Part shown: piece by piece, positions 42,582 to 52,699 of the stretch
Layout: each line of letters starts with the position of its first letter
How positions within the stretch are numbered: the first letter of the stretch is position 1
Assembly (NCBI RefSeq): GCF_021401125.1
Contig: NZ_JACBFQ010000006.1
Coordinates: 1 to 64,000 of the forward strand
From: Xanthobacter sp. NM-59
Lineage (GTDB): Bacteria; Pseudomonadota; Alphaproteobacteria; Rhizobiales; Xanthobacteraceae
Reading direction: 5' to 3'
DNA length: 64,000 bases
Position numbers and translations under genes: made by a program
The notes under the pieces: generated by a model
Database searches by the model: none
Seen by the model: the letters and a program-made list of their open reading frames with translations, nothing else
What the model was told of the DNA's origin: nothing

Positions 42582-42815
42582 CCGCACAAGAAAGGGGATC
42601 GTCACCAGCCTGGCTTGCCGGGTGGGACATACGGTCCGGGTCTCGGGAGGAATCGAAGAATAAAGCCGACCGACAATCGCTCGCCAGACGGGCGTCCACG
42701 GAATCGGCGATCACGGATTGGCCATGCCACACGATAGCGGGCATTAGACCTGCAGGTGGCACAGGAGCCGTGGGAATGACAAAGGCGGGGCCACCGGGCC
42801 TCGCCTTTTCTTTTT
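42582..42815 (+). ncRNA. Candidate structured small RNA, rod-like, with own promoter and terminator
   Basis: Between proS and the DUF1467 gene, the plus strand holds a segment whose two ends (42601-42620 and 42758-42780) pair in the same nested order: GTCA/TGAC, CCA/TGG, GGCT/AGCC and TGCC/GGCA, interrupted by small bulges. Further in, GCC/GGC, CC/GG and ATCGC/GCGAT form an apical stem capped by CGCC/GGCG, and a side hairpin (ATGCC/GGCAT, 42724-42744) lies on the 3' side of the central bubble. A strong terminator follows directly at 42781. Size (about 180 nt) and shape recall 6S RNA, but 6S usually lies near zapA and I see no sequence match, so the family is open. Confidence 0.5.
42781..42815 (+). 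terminator. Rho-independent terminator of the candidate small RNA
   Basis: A 12-bp stem (AAAGGCGGGGCC with GGCCTCGCCTTT, one G-U pair) with loop ACCG, followed by TTTTCTTTTTC on the plus strand. No annotated plus-strand protein gene precedes it within 8 kb, so it must serve a non-coding or unrecognised transcript. The minus strand has only TTT after the stem. Confidence 0.85.
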
Positions 42816-43016
42816 CGAGCAATAGCTTACCGATCTTCCACCAGCATTCTCCGCTGGCCCAGCCGGGCGGACCAGCAGCGCGCTTCTTCCGTGTGATCGT
42901 CCTGGTGGCGGCGCCGCATTTCCCGAAATAGCAGCAGCAAACCCAGCGCGCGCGATTCTCGAAAGCCGCGCAGGTGGGCACCTGCCGTAGCCCTGCTTGT
43001 GGTTCAGCGCGGCCCA

Positions 43017-43045
43017 TTTATAGCAAGTCATTGCTATAATATCAA
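43017..43045 (-). promoter_or_regulatory. Near-consensus sigma70 promoter with a perfect operator-like palindrome in its spacer
   Basis: On the minus strand TTGATA, exactly 17 nt, TATAAA. The spacer is filled by a perfect inverted repeat (43019-43038): TATAGCAA, a 4-nt centre, TTGCTATA. That geometry is what a repressor would use to block RNA polymerase. The start would be near 43010, reading leftwards to the sRNA terminator hairpin and eventually proS. No recognised gene starts directly downstream. Confidence 0.55.
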
Positions 43046-43100
43046 CGCCCCGAGTCGCGGGGCATCCGGAGGGCGGGCGGAAAAAATCAGGACATTTATT

Positions 43101-43115
43101 TGCTGCAATGCAGCA
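43101..43115. promoter_or_regulatory. Perfect palindrome TGCTGCA-A-TGCAGCA
   Basis: A 7-bp perfect inverted repeat with one central base, about 56 bp upstream of the minus-strand promoter at 43017-43045. It contains CTGC-N3-GCAG, the pattern reported for PhaR binding in Paracoccus and Rhodobacter (control of phasin genes); no phasin gene is present here, so the assignment is only a resemblance. Confidence 0.45.
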
Positions 43116-43255
43116 TATTGGTATCTGCGCACCGCACCGTGGCGGCCGGCCAAAAATAATTTTCGGACCGGATGCCGCCCCCTCCTCCCCTCAAGACTCG
43201 GCCGCACGGGCGCCATCGCGCGTCGGCGCGGCGGGAGAACCGGGCCCGAGGGCCT

Positions 43256-43528
43256 TCAGCCCTTCCCGACGTCGAAGGGCATGGGGAAATCTTCCAGCGC
43301 GACGATGCCGCCAGTGAGCAGATAGACGATGCCGGCGGTGATCAGCGCCGCCAGCACGCTCGTGGCGAGGGCCTTACGCAACAAGGCCGGCCGCACGGGC
43401 GCTCCGGGATCCGTACCCGGAGCGATATCGCGGGTTTCCGCCTGGGAGCGCACGCCCCACGGCAACACCGCGAACAGCGTGATCCACCAGACCACGAAAT
43501 AGATGGCGACGACGGCTCCGACCGACAT
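43256..43528 (-). CDS. DUF1467 family inner-membrane protein (90 aa)
   Basis: Two membrane helices: VVAIYFVVWWITLFAVLPWG (about 6-25) and VLAALITAGIVYLLTGG (about 58-74), with the family motif LPWGVRSQ directly after the first. DUF1467 proteins are small, of unknown function and commonly adjacent to mce in Rhizobiales, as here (10 bp downstream of it). Start 43528 (MSVGAVV) is chosen over an in-frame TTG inside mce. Confidence 0.9.
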   Translation of the reverse strand: MSVGAVVAIYFVVWWITLFAVLPWGVRSQAETRDIAPGTDPGAPVRPALLRKALATSVLAALITAGIVYLLTGGIVALEDFPMPFDVGKG

Positions 43529-43538
43529 CGCCGCGCCC

Positions 43539-43943
43539 TCACGCCTGCTCGAGTTCGACGAGGGTGCCGTTGAAGTCCTTGGGATGCAGGAACAGCACGG
43601 GCTTGCCATGGGCACCGGTCTTCGGCTCGCCGGAGCCAAGCACCCGGGCGCCCTTCGCCTTCAGCTGGTCGCGGGCGGCAAGGATGTCGTCCACCTCATA
43701 GCAGATGTGGTGGATGCCGCCGTCGGGATTGCGCTCCAGGAACTTCGCGATGGGAGAATCCTCGCCCAGCGGCTCCAGGAACTCGATCTTGGTGTTGGGC
43801 AGGGTGACGAACACGGTGGTCACGCCGTGCTCTTCCTGCGGCACCGCGGCGGAAACCTCCGCGCCCAGCGTGTCGCGATAGAGCTTGGAGGCGGCAGCGA
43901 TGTCGCGCACCGCAATGGCCACGTGGTTCAGCCGTCCGATCAT
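43539..43943 (-). CDS. mce: Methylmalonyl-CoA epimerase (134 aa)
   Basis: Interconverts (S)- and (R)-methylmalonyl-CoA so that propionyl-CoA carbon can reach succinyl-CoA, and in the ethylmalonyl-CoA pathway. VOC fold with two beta-alpha-beta-beta-beta repeats; metal ligands sit in LNHVAIAV (His 7), the TKIEFLEP strand, GGIHHICYEV and the C-terminal GTLVELEQ (Glu). The mutase and carboxylase genes are elsewhere. It follows rnj by 52 bp. Confidence 0.95.
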   Translation of the reverse strand: MIGRLNHVAIAVRDIAAASKLYRDTLGAEVSAAVPQEEHGVTTVFVTLPNTKIEFLEPLGEDSPIAKFLERNPDGGIHHICYEVDDILAARDQLKAKGARVLGSGEPKTGAHGKPVLFLHPKDFNGTLVELEQA

Positions 43944-43995
43944 GATGTCCTCGTCCTTTCGCGCCAGCCCGTGCAGCCGGCCTCGCTTCCACCCA

Positions 43996-45666
43996 TCACA
44001 CTTCGAGAACGTGGACGTGGCAAACGGGTTTTTTGCCCCACACCGCGTTCACCGCCCCGCGGACGGCGCGCTCCAGCGTATCCGCCAGCGCGTCGGGGTC
44101 GCGGCGGCGCGCCTTCGGCAAGCCCTCCAGGGTCGCCACCACGGCGTCCAGCACATGGTCCAGCATGTCCACATTGCCGTCGCCCCGCTCCGGCACGCCG
44201 GAAAGCTCAACGGAGGGATCACCGGCGATGGTGCCATGCTTGTCCACGGCGACAGCCACCGAAACCGCCCCCACATAGCTCAGCTTGCGCCGCTCCGGCA
44301 GGGTGCGCCCACCTTCAGGCAGCATCAGGCGCCCATCCTTGTAAACGCGCCCGAAGGGCACTTCCCCCACCCGCTCCGCCGGCCCTGGCGCCAGGCGAAG
44401 CATCTGCCCGTCATAGCAATTGACCACCTCGGGCACGCCGAGGCTGCGCGCGAGCTTGGCATGCTCATGAAGATGCAGTGCCTCACCGTGGACCGGCACC
44501 GCCAGCTGCGGCCGCACCAGCGCGTACATCTTCTCCATCTCGCCGCGGCGCGGATGACCGGAAACGTGCACCAGCCCGTCGCGATCCGTCATCACCTCCA
44601 CCCCACGCTTGATGAGCGCGTTGATGATGTGATTGACCACCTTCTCATTGCCGGGAATGGTGCGCGAGGAAAACACCACCAGATCGCCCGGGGAGAAGGC
44701 AATCTCCGGATGGTCGTCATCGGCGATGCGCTTGAGCGCCGCGCGCGGCTCACCCTGGCTGCCGGTGAGGATGGCCACCACCCGTTCGCGCGGCAGGTAG
44801 CCGTAGGCGTCGGCACTGCGGAATGCGGGGATGCCCTCCAGCAGCCCCTGCTCGCGCGCAACCGCAATCACACGCTCGAGCGCCCGGCCGACCACCACCA
44901 CATCGCGCCCCGCGGCCAGTGCCGCTTCCGCGATGCCGCGGATACGGGCCACGTTCGACGAGAACGTCGTGAAGGCGATGCGGTGCTTGGCTTTCGCCAC
45001 GATCTCCTTCAGCGAGTTCGCGACATCGCGCTCGGAAGGCGAGACCCCGTCGCGAATGGCGTTCGTGGAATCGCAGATCAGCGCGCGAACACCCTCATCC
45101 CCCAGGGCGCGGAGCCGGTCGGTATCCGTCGGCAGGCCCACCATGGGTGTGGGATCCAGCTTCCAGTCTCCGGTGTGCACCACCAGTCCTGCACCGGTGC
45201 GGATTGCGACCGCATGGCTGTCCGGAATCGAATGCGCGACCGGCACAAACTCGACCTCAAACGGCCCGAGCTGAATGCGCTCCTTCGCCCGCACCACAGT
45301 CACCGGGAGGGACGCGGGCGCTCCCGGCTCGCCCGCCCGCTTGGCCTCCAGCAGGCCGGCGGTGAAGGCCGTGGTGTAGATGGGGCACTGCAGGCGGGGC
45401 CACAGATCCAGCACCGCGCCAATATGGTCCTCATGACCGTGGGTGATGAGGAGGCCGGCGATATTCTTCTTCTCCCCTTCGAGGAAGCGAATATCCGGCA
45501 GCATCAGGTCAACGCCCGGCGCCTCGTCTCCGGCGAAGCTCATGCCGAGATCGACCATGAGCCAGGTCCGCGACTTCTTCGGCCCCGCGCCATAGATCGC
45601 GAGGTTCATGCCGATTTCGCCAACCCCGCCGAGGGGCGCGAATACGAGTTCGTCCGAGACTGCCAT
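43996..45666 (-). CDS. rnj: Ribonuclease J (556 aa)
   Basis: Metallo-beta-lactamase/beta-CASP nuclease with endo- and 5'-3' exonuclease activity, matures 23S rRNA and degrades mRNA in alphaproteobacteria. Zn site THGHEDHIGAV (H76, H78, D80, H81), later HSIPDSHAV and the beta-CASP motifs ending in HVSGHPRRGEM, with a C-terminal domain (about 450-556). Start 45666 (MAVSDELVFAPLGGVGEIGMN) is the conserved N terminus; the frame continues upstream through a Gly-rich leader. Confidence 0.97.
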   Translation of the reverse strand: MAVSDELVFAPLGGVGEIGMNLAIYGAGPKKSRTWLMVDLGMSFAGDEAPGVDLMLPDIRFLEGEKKNIAGLLITHGHEDHIGAVLDLWPRLQCPIYTTAFTAGLLEAKRAGEPGAPASLPVTVVRAKERIQLGPFEVEFVPVAHSIPDSHAVAIRTGAGLVVHTGDWKLDPTPMVGLPTDTDRLRALGDEGVRALICDSTNAIRDGVSPSERDVANSLKEIVAKAKHRIAFTTFSSNVARIRGIAEAALAAGRDVVVVGRALERVIAVAREQGLLEGIPAFRSADAYGYLPRERVVAILTGSQGEPRAALKRIADDDHPEIAFSPGDLVVFSSRTIPGNEKVVNHIINALIKRGVEVMTDRDGLVHVSGHPRRGEMEKMYALVRPQLAVPVHGEALHLHEHAKLARSLGVPEVVNCYDGQMLRLAPGPAERVGEVPFGRVYKDGRLMLPEGGRTLPERRKLSYVGAVSVAVAVDKHGTIAGDPSVELSGVPERGDGNVDMLDHVLDAVVATLEGLPKARRRDPDALADTLERAVRGAVNAVWGKKPVCHVHVLEV

Positions 45667-45815
45667 TGAGCCGATCACTTCCCCCCAGGACTCACCGCCT
45701 CTAGGAGGGATGCGGACGGTGCGTGCCCCAAGCTTGAAACATCCGCCGCTGCCCGGGCCGCCCTGCGGACCTCCGCACAGCCACACGACGCGCCGGCACC
45801 TGTGCCTCGCGTGCC

Positions 45816-46583
45816 CTACTCTGGCACGCGCAGCGAGACATCCCCCGCGGTGATGATTTCCGCGATGCCATCGCGACGGCGCAGCATCATCGCCCCGCGC
45901 GCGTCGATATTCTCGAACCGCCCCACCACTTCGCGCTCGCCGATCTTCACGCTCACCTGATCACCCATGCCAAGCGCATGGCGCATCCAGTCCGAGCGAA
46001 TTCCGGCGAAACCGCTTCCGGCGTGCCACTGATTGAGGCGCACCGCCATGGCGAGGTCCAGCGCCTCCAACAGCCGATCCGGAGCAGTCGGAGCTCCGGC
46101 CTCCTCAAGGCTCGTCGCCTTGTACGGCAGGTCATCGGGGTGATGCAGGCAGTTCACCCCGAAGCCGATCACCGCAGCCGGCCGCCCGTTGGCATCCGTG
46201 CCCCCCTCCACCAAAATACCGGCCAGCTTACCGCCATTCAGCAGAAGATCATTGGGCCATTTTAGCTTGAGGCTGTCGGCCTGCAATTGCGGCGCCGCCG
46301 ACAGAACGGCATCGCGAACCGCGAGACCCGCGACAAAGCACAGCTGCGCCAGATTGGCGAGCGGGGCGGGGTTCGGCAGCACCAAAGTCGCAAAAAGATT
46401 GCCGAGCTCTGAGGTCCACAACCGGCCGCGGCGCCCGCGTCCTGCCGTTTGAATATCGGCCACGAGCCAAACCGGCATGATCTCGCCCCGCGCAAGCCGG
46501 GCGAGACCTTCCGCATTGGTCGAACCAATCTCGGTGAAGCGGATGATGGGAACCGTGGAACCCTGGAATTCGTATTGTGCCAT
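45816..46583 (-). CDS. birA: Biotin-[acetyl-CoA-carboxylase] ligase, monofunctional (255 aa)
   Basis: Attaches biotin to BCCP and other carboxylases. Catalytic core with the biotinyl-AMP loop GRGRRGRLWTS (about 48-58), LKWPNDLLLNGGKLAGILVEG and GFGVNC, plus a C-terminal SH3-like domain (residues 205-255). There is no N-terminal helix-turn-helix, so it cannot act as the bio operon repressor. It lies directly after nuoN (3 bp), a conserved position in Rhizobiales. Confidence 0.95.
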   Translation of the reverse strand: MAQYEFQGSTVPIIRFTEIGSTNAEGLARLARGEIMPVWLVADIQTAGRGRRGRLWTSELGNLFATLVLPNPAPLANLAQLCFVAGLAVRDAVLSAAPQLQADSLKLKWPNDLLLNGGKLAGILVEGGTDANGRPAAVIGFGVNCLHHPDDLPYKATSLEEAGAPTAPDRLLEALDLAMAVRLNQWHAGSGFAGIRSDWMRHALGMGDQVSVKIGEREVVGRFENIDARGAMMLRRRDGIAEIITAGDVSLRVPE

Positions 46584-46586
46584 CGA

Positions 46587-48017
46587 TCAGAAGAGCGAGC
46601 GGGCAGCGACCCCCGCCGCCTCAATGAGAGGAGCGGGATAGACGAAATAGAAGATCGTGAAAAGCCCGCTCACCGCGAGCACGGCCTTCAACTCCGTCGG
46701 CATGGGGTCGAACGCATCCGCCGGCTCGTCAAAGTACATCACCTTGACGACGCGCAGATAGTAGTAGGCCCCCACCACCGACGCGAGCACACCGATGACG
46801 GCCAACCCATAAAGCCCCGCCTGGATCGCGGCGATGAACACGTAGTACTTCGCCAGGAACCCCGCGAGCGGCGGGATGCCCGCCAGCGAGAACATCAACG
46901 CGCCGAACATCAGCGCCATCAGCGGGTTGTTGCGGGCCAGTCCGGCCAGATCGTCAATGTTTTCCACCGCACGCCCCTGGCGCCGCATGGTGAGCACGCA
47001 GGCAAACGAGCCCAGGGTCATCGCCACGTAAATCGCCACATAGACCAGGACGCCCCGCACGCCCTCAGCCGTGCCCGCCGCCAGACCCACGAGGGCAAAG
47101 CCCATATGGCCGATGGAGGAATAGGCAAGGAGGCGCTTGATATTGCGCTGGCCGATAGCCGCGAACGCACCCAGCAGCATGGACGCCACCGACACAAACG
47201 CCACGATCTGCTGCCACTGGTGAGCGATGTGCGGGAACGCCTCCATCACCACGCGGATGAGAATCGCCATGCCGGCGACCTTCGGTGCCGTCGCGAAGAA
47301 GGTCGTCACCGGGGTCGGCGCCCCCTCATAGACGTCCGGGGTCCACATATGGAACGGCACCGCCGAGATCTTGAAGCTGAGGCCCGCCAGAACAAACACC
47401 AAGCCGAAGATGAGTCCGATCGACGGCTCCTTCACCTCGGTGGCGATCACCTCGAAATTCACCGAACCGGTGAAGCCATAAACCAGCGACGCACCATAAA
47501 GGAGCATGCCGGACGAAAGAGAGCCGAGCACAAAGTACTTCAGGCCCGCCTCGGTCGAGCGGATGGAATCCCGGTTGATCGCCGCGAGCACGTACAGCGA
47601 GAAGCTCATCAGCTCCAGGCCGAGATAGAGCGCGATCAGGTCACCCGCCGAAACCAGCATGCACATGCCGAGCGTCGCGATGACGAAGAGCACAGCATAC
47701 TCAAAGCGCGCAAGTTTCTCCCGGTTCTGCCAGTCCACAGCCATGATCAGCGACACCGTTGCACCGAAGATGGCGAGCCCCTTCATGAACCGACCAAACG
47801 GGTCGATCACCAGCGAGCCGTTGAATGCGACCGTTTCCACGCTCGGCCCGAGCAGGACCAGAACGCCCGCCGCCGCGAGAACCGCGATGGCAAGACCCGT
47901 GATCAAATTGGCCGCCCCCTCACCGCGCACCGCGCCGATCAGGATCAGCACGAGCGCGGAGATGGCCAGCACCAGTTCGGGCAGGACAGCACCGAGCGGA
48001 GGCAGGAGCTGCGTCAT
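46587..48017 (-). CDS. nuoN: NADH-quinone oxidoreductase subunit N (476 aa)
   Basis: Antiporter-like proton-pumping subunit of the complex I membrane arm, with about 14 helices. Conserved Lys/Glu residues on discontinuous helices are seen in the [25 protein letters not shown] and [20 protein letters not shown] stretches. Last nuo gene, 13 bp after nuoM. Confidence 0.97.
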   Translation of the reverse strand: MTQLLPPLGAVLPELVLAISALVLILIGAVRGEGAANLITGLAIAVLAAAGVLVLLGPSVETVAFNGSLVIDPFGRFMKGLAIFGATVSLIMAVDWQNREKLARFEYAVLFVIATLGMCMLVSAGDLIALYLGLELMSFSLYVLAAINRDSIRSTEAGLKYFVLGSLSSGMLLYGASLVYGFTGSVNFEVIATEVKEPSIGLIFGLVFVLAGLSFKISAVPFHMWTPDVYEGAPTPVTTFFATAPKVAGMAILIRVVMEAFPHIAHQWQQIVAFVSVASMLLGAFAAIGQRNIKRLLAYSSIGHMGFALVGLAAGTAEGVRGVLVYVAIYVAMTLGSFACVLTMRRQGRAVENIDDLAGLARNNPLMALMFGALMFSLAGIPPLAGFLAKYYVFIAAIQAGLYGLAVIGVLASVVGAYYYLRVVKVMYFDEPADAFDPMPTELKAVLAVSGLFTIFYFVYPAPLIEAAGVAARSLF

Positions 48018-48030
48018 AGCAACCTCAAAA

Positions 48031-49542
48031 TCAGAAGGTGAGGAGGAGCGCGGACTTCACCGCACCCGCCACCTGATCGGTGCGCGCGACCACCGCGTTC
48101 ACCGCATGGGAGGTCATGTCGAGGATCGGCGCGGGCCACACCCCGAACAGGATCGTGATGAACACCAGCGGAACCAGGATCGCCAGCTCGCGCGGCGACA
48201 GGTCGAGAATGTTCTTCAGGCTGTCCTTCTCAAGCTTCCCGAAGATCACCCGCCAGTAGAGATAGAGCGCATAAGCCGCCGAGAGAATCACGCCCGTTGC
48301 GGCGAAGAACGCCACCCAGGTGTTCGCCTCGAACGCGGCGAGCATCGTGAGGAACTCACCGACAAAGCCCGAAGTGCCCGGCAGGCCGATGTTCGCCATG
48401 GTGAAGATCATCATCACCGTCGCGTACTGCGGCATCCGGTTTACCAGGCCACCATAGGCCGCGATCTCGCGGGTGTGCATCCGATCATAGATCACGCCCA
48501 CGCACAGGAAGAGCGCCCCCGACACGAAGCCGTGGGAGATCATCAGGAACATGGCACCCTGAAGGCCCTGCTCGTTCATCGTGAAGATGCCCATCGTGAC
48601 GAAGCCCATGTGAGCAACCGATGAGTAGGCAATCAGCTTCTTGATGTCTTCCTGAACCAGCGCCACCAGCGACGTATAAATGACCGCAACCACTGACAGC
48701 GTGAACACCAGCGGCGCGAAATAGTGGCTGGCTTCAGGGAACATCGGCAGAGAATACCGGATGAAACCATAGCCGCCCATTTTCAGCAGCACGCCCGCCA
48801 GGATCACCGAACCGGCCGTCGGCGCTTCCACGTGCGCATCCGGCAGCCAGGTATGCACCGGCCACATGGGCATCTTCACCGCGAACGACGCGAAGAAAGC
48901 AAGCCACAACCACGTCTGCATGCCCGACGGGAAGCCGAACTCCAGCAGCTTAGGCACGTCCGTCGTGCCGGCCTGCCAATACATGGCCATGATGGCCAGC
49001 ATCATGAGCACAGAGCCCGTCAGCGTGTACAGGAAGAACTTGAACGCCGCGTAGATGCGCCGCGGACCGCCCCAGATACCGATGATGAGGAACATCGGAA
49101 TGAGGCCCGCCTCGAAGAAGAAATAGAACAGAACGAGGTCAAGGGCGCAGAAGGTGCCGATCATAAACGTTTCGAGCACCATGAAGGCGATCATGTACTC
49201 CTTCACCCGCTTATGCACGCTCTGCCAGGAGGCAAGGATCGCGAACGGCATCAGAAAGGTGGTGAGGATCACGAACGGCAGCGAGATCCCGTCAACGCCC
49301 ATGTGATAGGCGGCGACATCGCCAAGCCACGCCTTCTTCTCGACGAACTGAAAGCCCGGAGCCGTCGAATCGAAATTCGGCAGCAGAAGCAGGGAGACAA
49401 AGAAGGTCACCAAGGTGGTCCACAACGCCACCCAGCGGGCGTTGCGGGCCGCCACCTCATCGTCGCCCCGCACCACAAAGATGAACAGGGCGCCGACAAG
49501 CGGCAAGAAGGTGACGACGGATAGGATGGGCCAGTCGGTCAT
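48031..49542 (-). CDS. nuoM: NADH-quinone oxidoreductase subunit M (503 aa)
   Basis: Second antiporter-like subunit. Key motifs: [25 protein letters not shown]-region glutamate, [19 protein letters not shown], and [19 protein letters not shown]. About 14 helices. Start: ATG at 49542 with GGAG 10 nt before it; a GTG at 49551 overlapping the nuoL stop is a possible alternative three codons upstream but lacks a spaced ribosome-binding site. Confidence 0.96.
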   Translation of the reverse strand: MTDWPILSVVTFLPLVGALFIFVVRGDDEVAARNARWVALWTTLVTFFVSLLLLPNFDSTAPGFQFVEKKAWLGDVAAYHMGVDGISLPFVILTTFLMPFAILASWQSVHKRVKEYMIAFMVLETFMIGTFCALDLVLFYFFFEAGLIPMFLIIGIWGGPRRIYAAFKFFLYTLTGSVLMMLAIMAMYWQAGTTDVPKLLEFGFPSGMQTWLWLAFFASFAVKMPMWPVHTWLPDAHVEAPTAGSVILAGVLLKMGGYGFIRYSLPMFPEASHYFAPLVFTLSVVAVIYTSLVALVQEDIKKLIAYSSVAHMGFVTMGIFTMNEQGLQGAMFLMISHGFVSGALFLCVGVIYDRMHTREIAAYGGLVNRMPQYATVMMIFTMANIGLPGTSGFVGEFLTMLAAFEANTWVAFFAATGVILSAAYALYLYWRVIFGKLEKDSLKNILDLSPRELAILVPLVFITILFGVWPAPILDMTSHAVNAVVARTDQVAGAVKSALLLTF

Positions 49543-49547
49543 CGGCG

Positions 49548-51473
49548 TCACACTCCGGAGAACATGAACCAGGTGAGAAGGGCCGCGACGCCGATGAGCA
49601 TCACGAAGGCGTAATGGTAGAGGTACCCGGTCTGCAGCCGCACAACGCGGCCGGTGACATCAAGCACGCGGGCGGAAACACCATCCGGGCCAAGGCCGTC
49701 AATGATGGATCCGTCACCCCGCTTCCAGAGCACGCGGCCAAGCCACATGGCCGGACGCACGAACAGAAAGTCGTAGAGCTCGTCGAAGTACCACTTGTTG
49801 AGCAGGAACTTGTAGAGCCCGGGCTGAGCCTGCGCGAGCGCAACCGGGATCTTGGGGTTCACCACGTAGAACCAATAGGCCACGAGGAAACCCAGAACCA
49901 TCATCGCAGTCGGTGCCAGCACCAGCAGCTCCGGCATCTCGTGCATCGCGTGCAGCACATGGTTCTCGGCGCCCATGAAAATGGACGCACGGAAGAACTC
50001 ATGGACGTCCTCGCCCACGAACACCTGGTAAAGCGCGAAGCCCGCGACGAGCGACCCGGCGCCCAGCACACCAAGCGGAATGGTCATCACCAGAGGCGAC
50101 TCGTGCGCATGATCATAATGGTGCTGATCATGCGGCTTGCCGTGGAAGGTCATGAACACGAGGCGCCAGGAGTAGAAAGACGTCAGCGCAGCGGCGATCA
50201 CAGTCATCGCCCAGCCATAAAGCGCAAAGGCGTTATGGCTCGAATACGCCGCCTCGATGATCGCATCCTTCGAGTAATAACCCGCAGTGAAGGGGAAGCC
50301 GGTGATGGCCAGCGTTCCAATCAGCATCATCGCATAGGTGAACGGCACCTTCTTATAGAGGCCACCCATATGCCGCATGTCCTGCTCGTGATGCATCGCG
50401 TTGATCACGGAACCGGCGCAAAGGAACAACAGGGCCTTAAAGCAGGCGTGCGTCAGCAGGTGGAACATGCCGATCGAATAGGCGCCCGCGCCCATCGCAG
50501 CGAACATGTAGCCCAGCTGAGAGCAGGTGGAATACGCGATCACCTTCTTGATGTCGTTCTGCACCAGCGCGATCGTGGCCGCGAAGAAAGCGGTGGTCGC
50601 ACCAATCAGCATCACCACGTCGAGCGCAGTCTGCGAAAGCTCGAAGATGGGCGACATGCGCGCCACCATGAACACACCCGCCGTCACCATCGTCGCGGCA
50701 TGGATCAGGGCCGACACCGGTGTGGGGCCTTCCATCGCGTCCGGCAGCCAGGTGTGCAGCAGCAGCTGCGCCGATTTACCCATGGCACCGACGAACAGGA
50801 GCAGCGCGATCACCGTGGGCGCGTCCCAGTTCTGACCCAGGAAGTTGATGCTCTTGCCGGCGAGCGAAGGGGCAGCCGCGAACACCTGATCGAACGCAAC
50901 CGACCCAGTCATCACGAACGTGGCGAAGATGCCAAGCATGAACCCGAAGTCACCGACGCGGTTGACCACGAAGGCCTTCATCGCAGCTGCGTTCGCAGAC
51001 GGCTTCTCGTACCAGAAACCGATCAGCAGGTAGGAGGCAAGACCCACGCCTTCCCAGCCAAAGAACAGCTGAACCAGATTGTCAGCGGTCACCAGCATCA
51101 GCATCGCGAAGGTGAACAGCGACAGGTAGGAGAAGAAGCGCGGCCGGCACGGGTCATCGTGCATGTAGCCCATGGAGTATAGGTGCACGAGGCTCGACAC
51201 CGTGGTCACGACAATGAGCATCACCGCGGTGAGGCTGTCGATGCGCAGCGCCCAATCGATCTTGAGGCCGCCAACGTCGATCCAGTTCAACAGGTGAATG
51301 CGCACCTCGTGGTCGTCGAACCCGACGCTCACGAACGTAATCCATGCGAACAGACACGCGATGAAGAGGAACGTGGTCGTCACGACTTCGCTCGCCCGCG
51401 CCCCAATGGACCGACCGAACAAAGCCGCAATGAGGAAGCCCGCAAGCGGCAGAAAGACAATCGCCTGATACAT
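49548..51473 (-). CDS. nuoL: NADH-quinone oxidoreductase subunit L (641 aa)
   Basis: Distal antiporter-like subunit with the long lateral helix (C-terminal about 540-600) that spans NuoM and NuoN. Typical motifs: [56 protein letters not shown] and [23 protein letters not shown] His-rich loop ([13 protein letters not shown]) lies near residue 450. Length is standard. Confidence 0.98.
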   Translation of the reverse strand: MYQAIVFLPLAGFLIAALFGRSIGARASEVVTTTFLFIACLFAWITFVSVGFDDHEVRIHLLNWIDVGGLKIDWALRIDSLTAVMLIVVTTVSSLVHLYSMGYMHDDPCRPRFFSYLSLFTFAMLMLVTADNLVQLFFGWEGVGLASYLLIGFWYEKPSANAAAMKAFVVNRVGDFGFMLGIFATFVMTGSVAFDQVFAAAPSLAGKSINFLGQNWDAPTVIALLLFVGAMGKSAQLLLHTWLPDAMEGPTPVSALIHAATMVTAGVFMVARMSPIFELSQTALDVVMLIGATTAFFAATIALVQNDIKKVIAYSTCSQLGYMFAAMGAGAYSIGMFHLLTHACFKALLFLCAGSVINAMHHEQDMRHMGGLYKKVPFTYAMMLIGTLAITGFPFTAGYYSKDAIIEAAYSSHNAFALYGWAMTVIAAALTSFYSWRLVFMTFHGKPHDQHHYDHAHESPLVMTIPLGVLGAGSLVAGFALYQVFVGEDVHEFFRASIFMGAENHVLHAMHEMPELLVLAPTAMMVLGFLVAYWFYVVNPKIPVALAQAQPGLYKFLLNKWYFDELYDFLFVRPAMWLGRVLWKRGDGSIIDGLGPDGVSARVLDVTGRVVRLQTGYLYHYAFVMLIGVAALLTWFMFSGV

Positions 51474-51477
51474 GGCC

Positions 51478-51786
51478 TCAGCCCTTCATGGCGTTGATGT
51501 CCTCAACGGCGATCGACCCGCGATTGCGGTAGAACACCACGAGGATGGCGAGACCGATGGCAGCCTCAGCCGCCGCGACGGTAAGCACCAGCAAAGCAAA
51601 CACCTGGCCGGTGAGGTTCCCCAGGAAGGCCGAGAACGACACGAGGTTGATGTTCACCGAAAGCAGGATGAGCTCGATCGACATCAGAATGACGATCACG
51701 TTCTTCCGGTTGAGAAAGATGCCCAGCGTTCCCAGAGTAAAAAGGATCGCCGCCACCGTCAGGTAATGGGAAAGTCCGATTTCCAT
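51478..51786 (-). CDS. nuoK: NADH-quinone oxidoreductase subunit K (102 aa)
   Basis: Three-helix subunit between NuoJ and the antiporter-like subunits. Carries the essential membrane glutamates in [17 protein letters not shown] and in [14 protein letters not shown]. Four bp after it nuoL begins. Confidence 0.98.
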   Translation of the reverse strand: MEIGLSHYLTVAAILFTLGTLGIFLNRKNVIVILMSIELILLSVNINLVSFSAFLGNLTGQVFALLVLTVAAAEAAIGLAILVVFYRNRGSIAVEDINAMKG

Positions 51787-51796
51787 GGCGACCCCC

Positions 51797-52417
51797 TCAG
51801 AGCCCCTGCCCCGGCCGCACCTTGACCACCTTCATGGCAGCCTCCGGCGTGCGCGCCACCTGGGCAGAGATGTTCTGCCGCTTCACATTCACCTTGTGGC
51901 GGAGCGTGAGCACGATGGCGCCAATCATCGCCACCAGCAGCACGAAGCCCGCCGCCTGGAAGAAGTAGATGTAGTCCGTGTACAGTACGCGGGCGATGGC
52001 CTGCACATTGCCAACCTCGGCCACCTGCCCCTGCGCAGCACTTGCGGAGACCGCGGCAGAGATCCCGGGCCCGGTGGCCCATGCACCCACCACCAGTACC
52101 AGCTCAGCCAGAAAAATCAGGCCGACCAGGACGCCGACGGGCAGGTACTGCAAGAAGCCCTGTCGCAGCTCGACGAAATCCACGTCGAGCATCATCACCA
52201 CAAACAGGAACAGAACCGCCACCGCACCCACATAGACCACCACCAGGATCAGGCCGAGGAACTCGGCACCGATCAGCAAGAAGAGGCCCGCCGCGTTCAC
52301 GAACGCGAGGATGAGGAACAAAACCGATTGCACCGGGTTCCGCGAGGAGATGACCATGAAGGCCGACCCCACAAGCACGAACGCGAAGAGATAGAAAAAC
52401 ACCGCCGCGACACTCAT
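51797..52417 (-). CDS. nuoJ: NADH-quinone oxidoreductase subunit J (206 aa)
   Basis: Five-helix subunit near the quinone/proton coupling region; the conserved helix 3 stretch [23 protein letters not shown] is present. Start 52417 ([15 protein letters not shown]) is where the first helix begins; the open frame continues to 52471 with polar residues of low plausibility. The 282-bp gap to nuoI shows no gene. Confidence 0.96.
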   Translation of the reverse strand: MSVAAVFFYLFAFVLVGSAFMVISSRNPVQSVLFLILAFVNAAGLFLLIGAEFLGLILVVVYVGAVAVLFLFVVMMLDVDFVELRQGFLQYLPVGVLVGLIFLAELVLVVGAWATGPGISAAVSASAAQGQVAEVGNVQAIARVLYTDYIYFFQAAGFVLLVAMIGAIVLTLRHKVNVKRQNISAQVARTPEAAMKVVKVRPGQGL

Positions 52418-52699
52418 GCGGAGAGCCCCCCTCTGCGCGCCAGTTTCGCGCTCATTGGCGCCGCCAAGCATCCTGCGCTGCCCTTAACGGACACCGCAGA
52501 CCCGCGGCCGATGCGTCGATAGCTCTGACCCATCCCACAAATCCACCGTTTCGAGCGAGCTGCGCAACGCCGGACTTCGGCGCGCATATCCCACTCACGA
52601 CCACCGACGGGGGGCGCTTCGCCGAACTATCGGCCACCACCCACCTGTTCCCCCGACCGTGCTATTCACGGCCTCGATTACCTAGCGCGCGACACGCAC

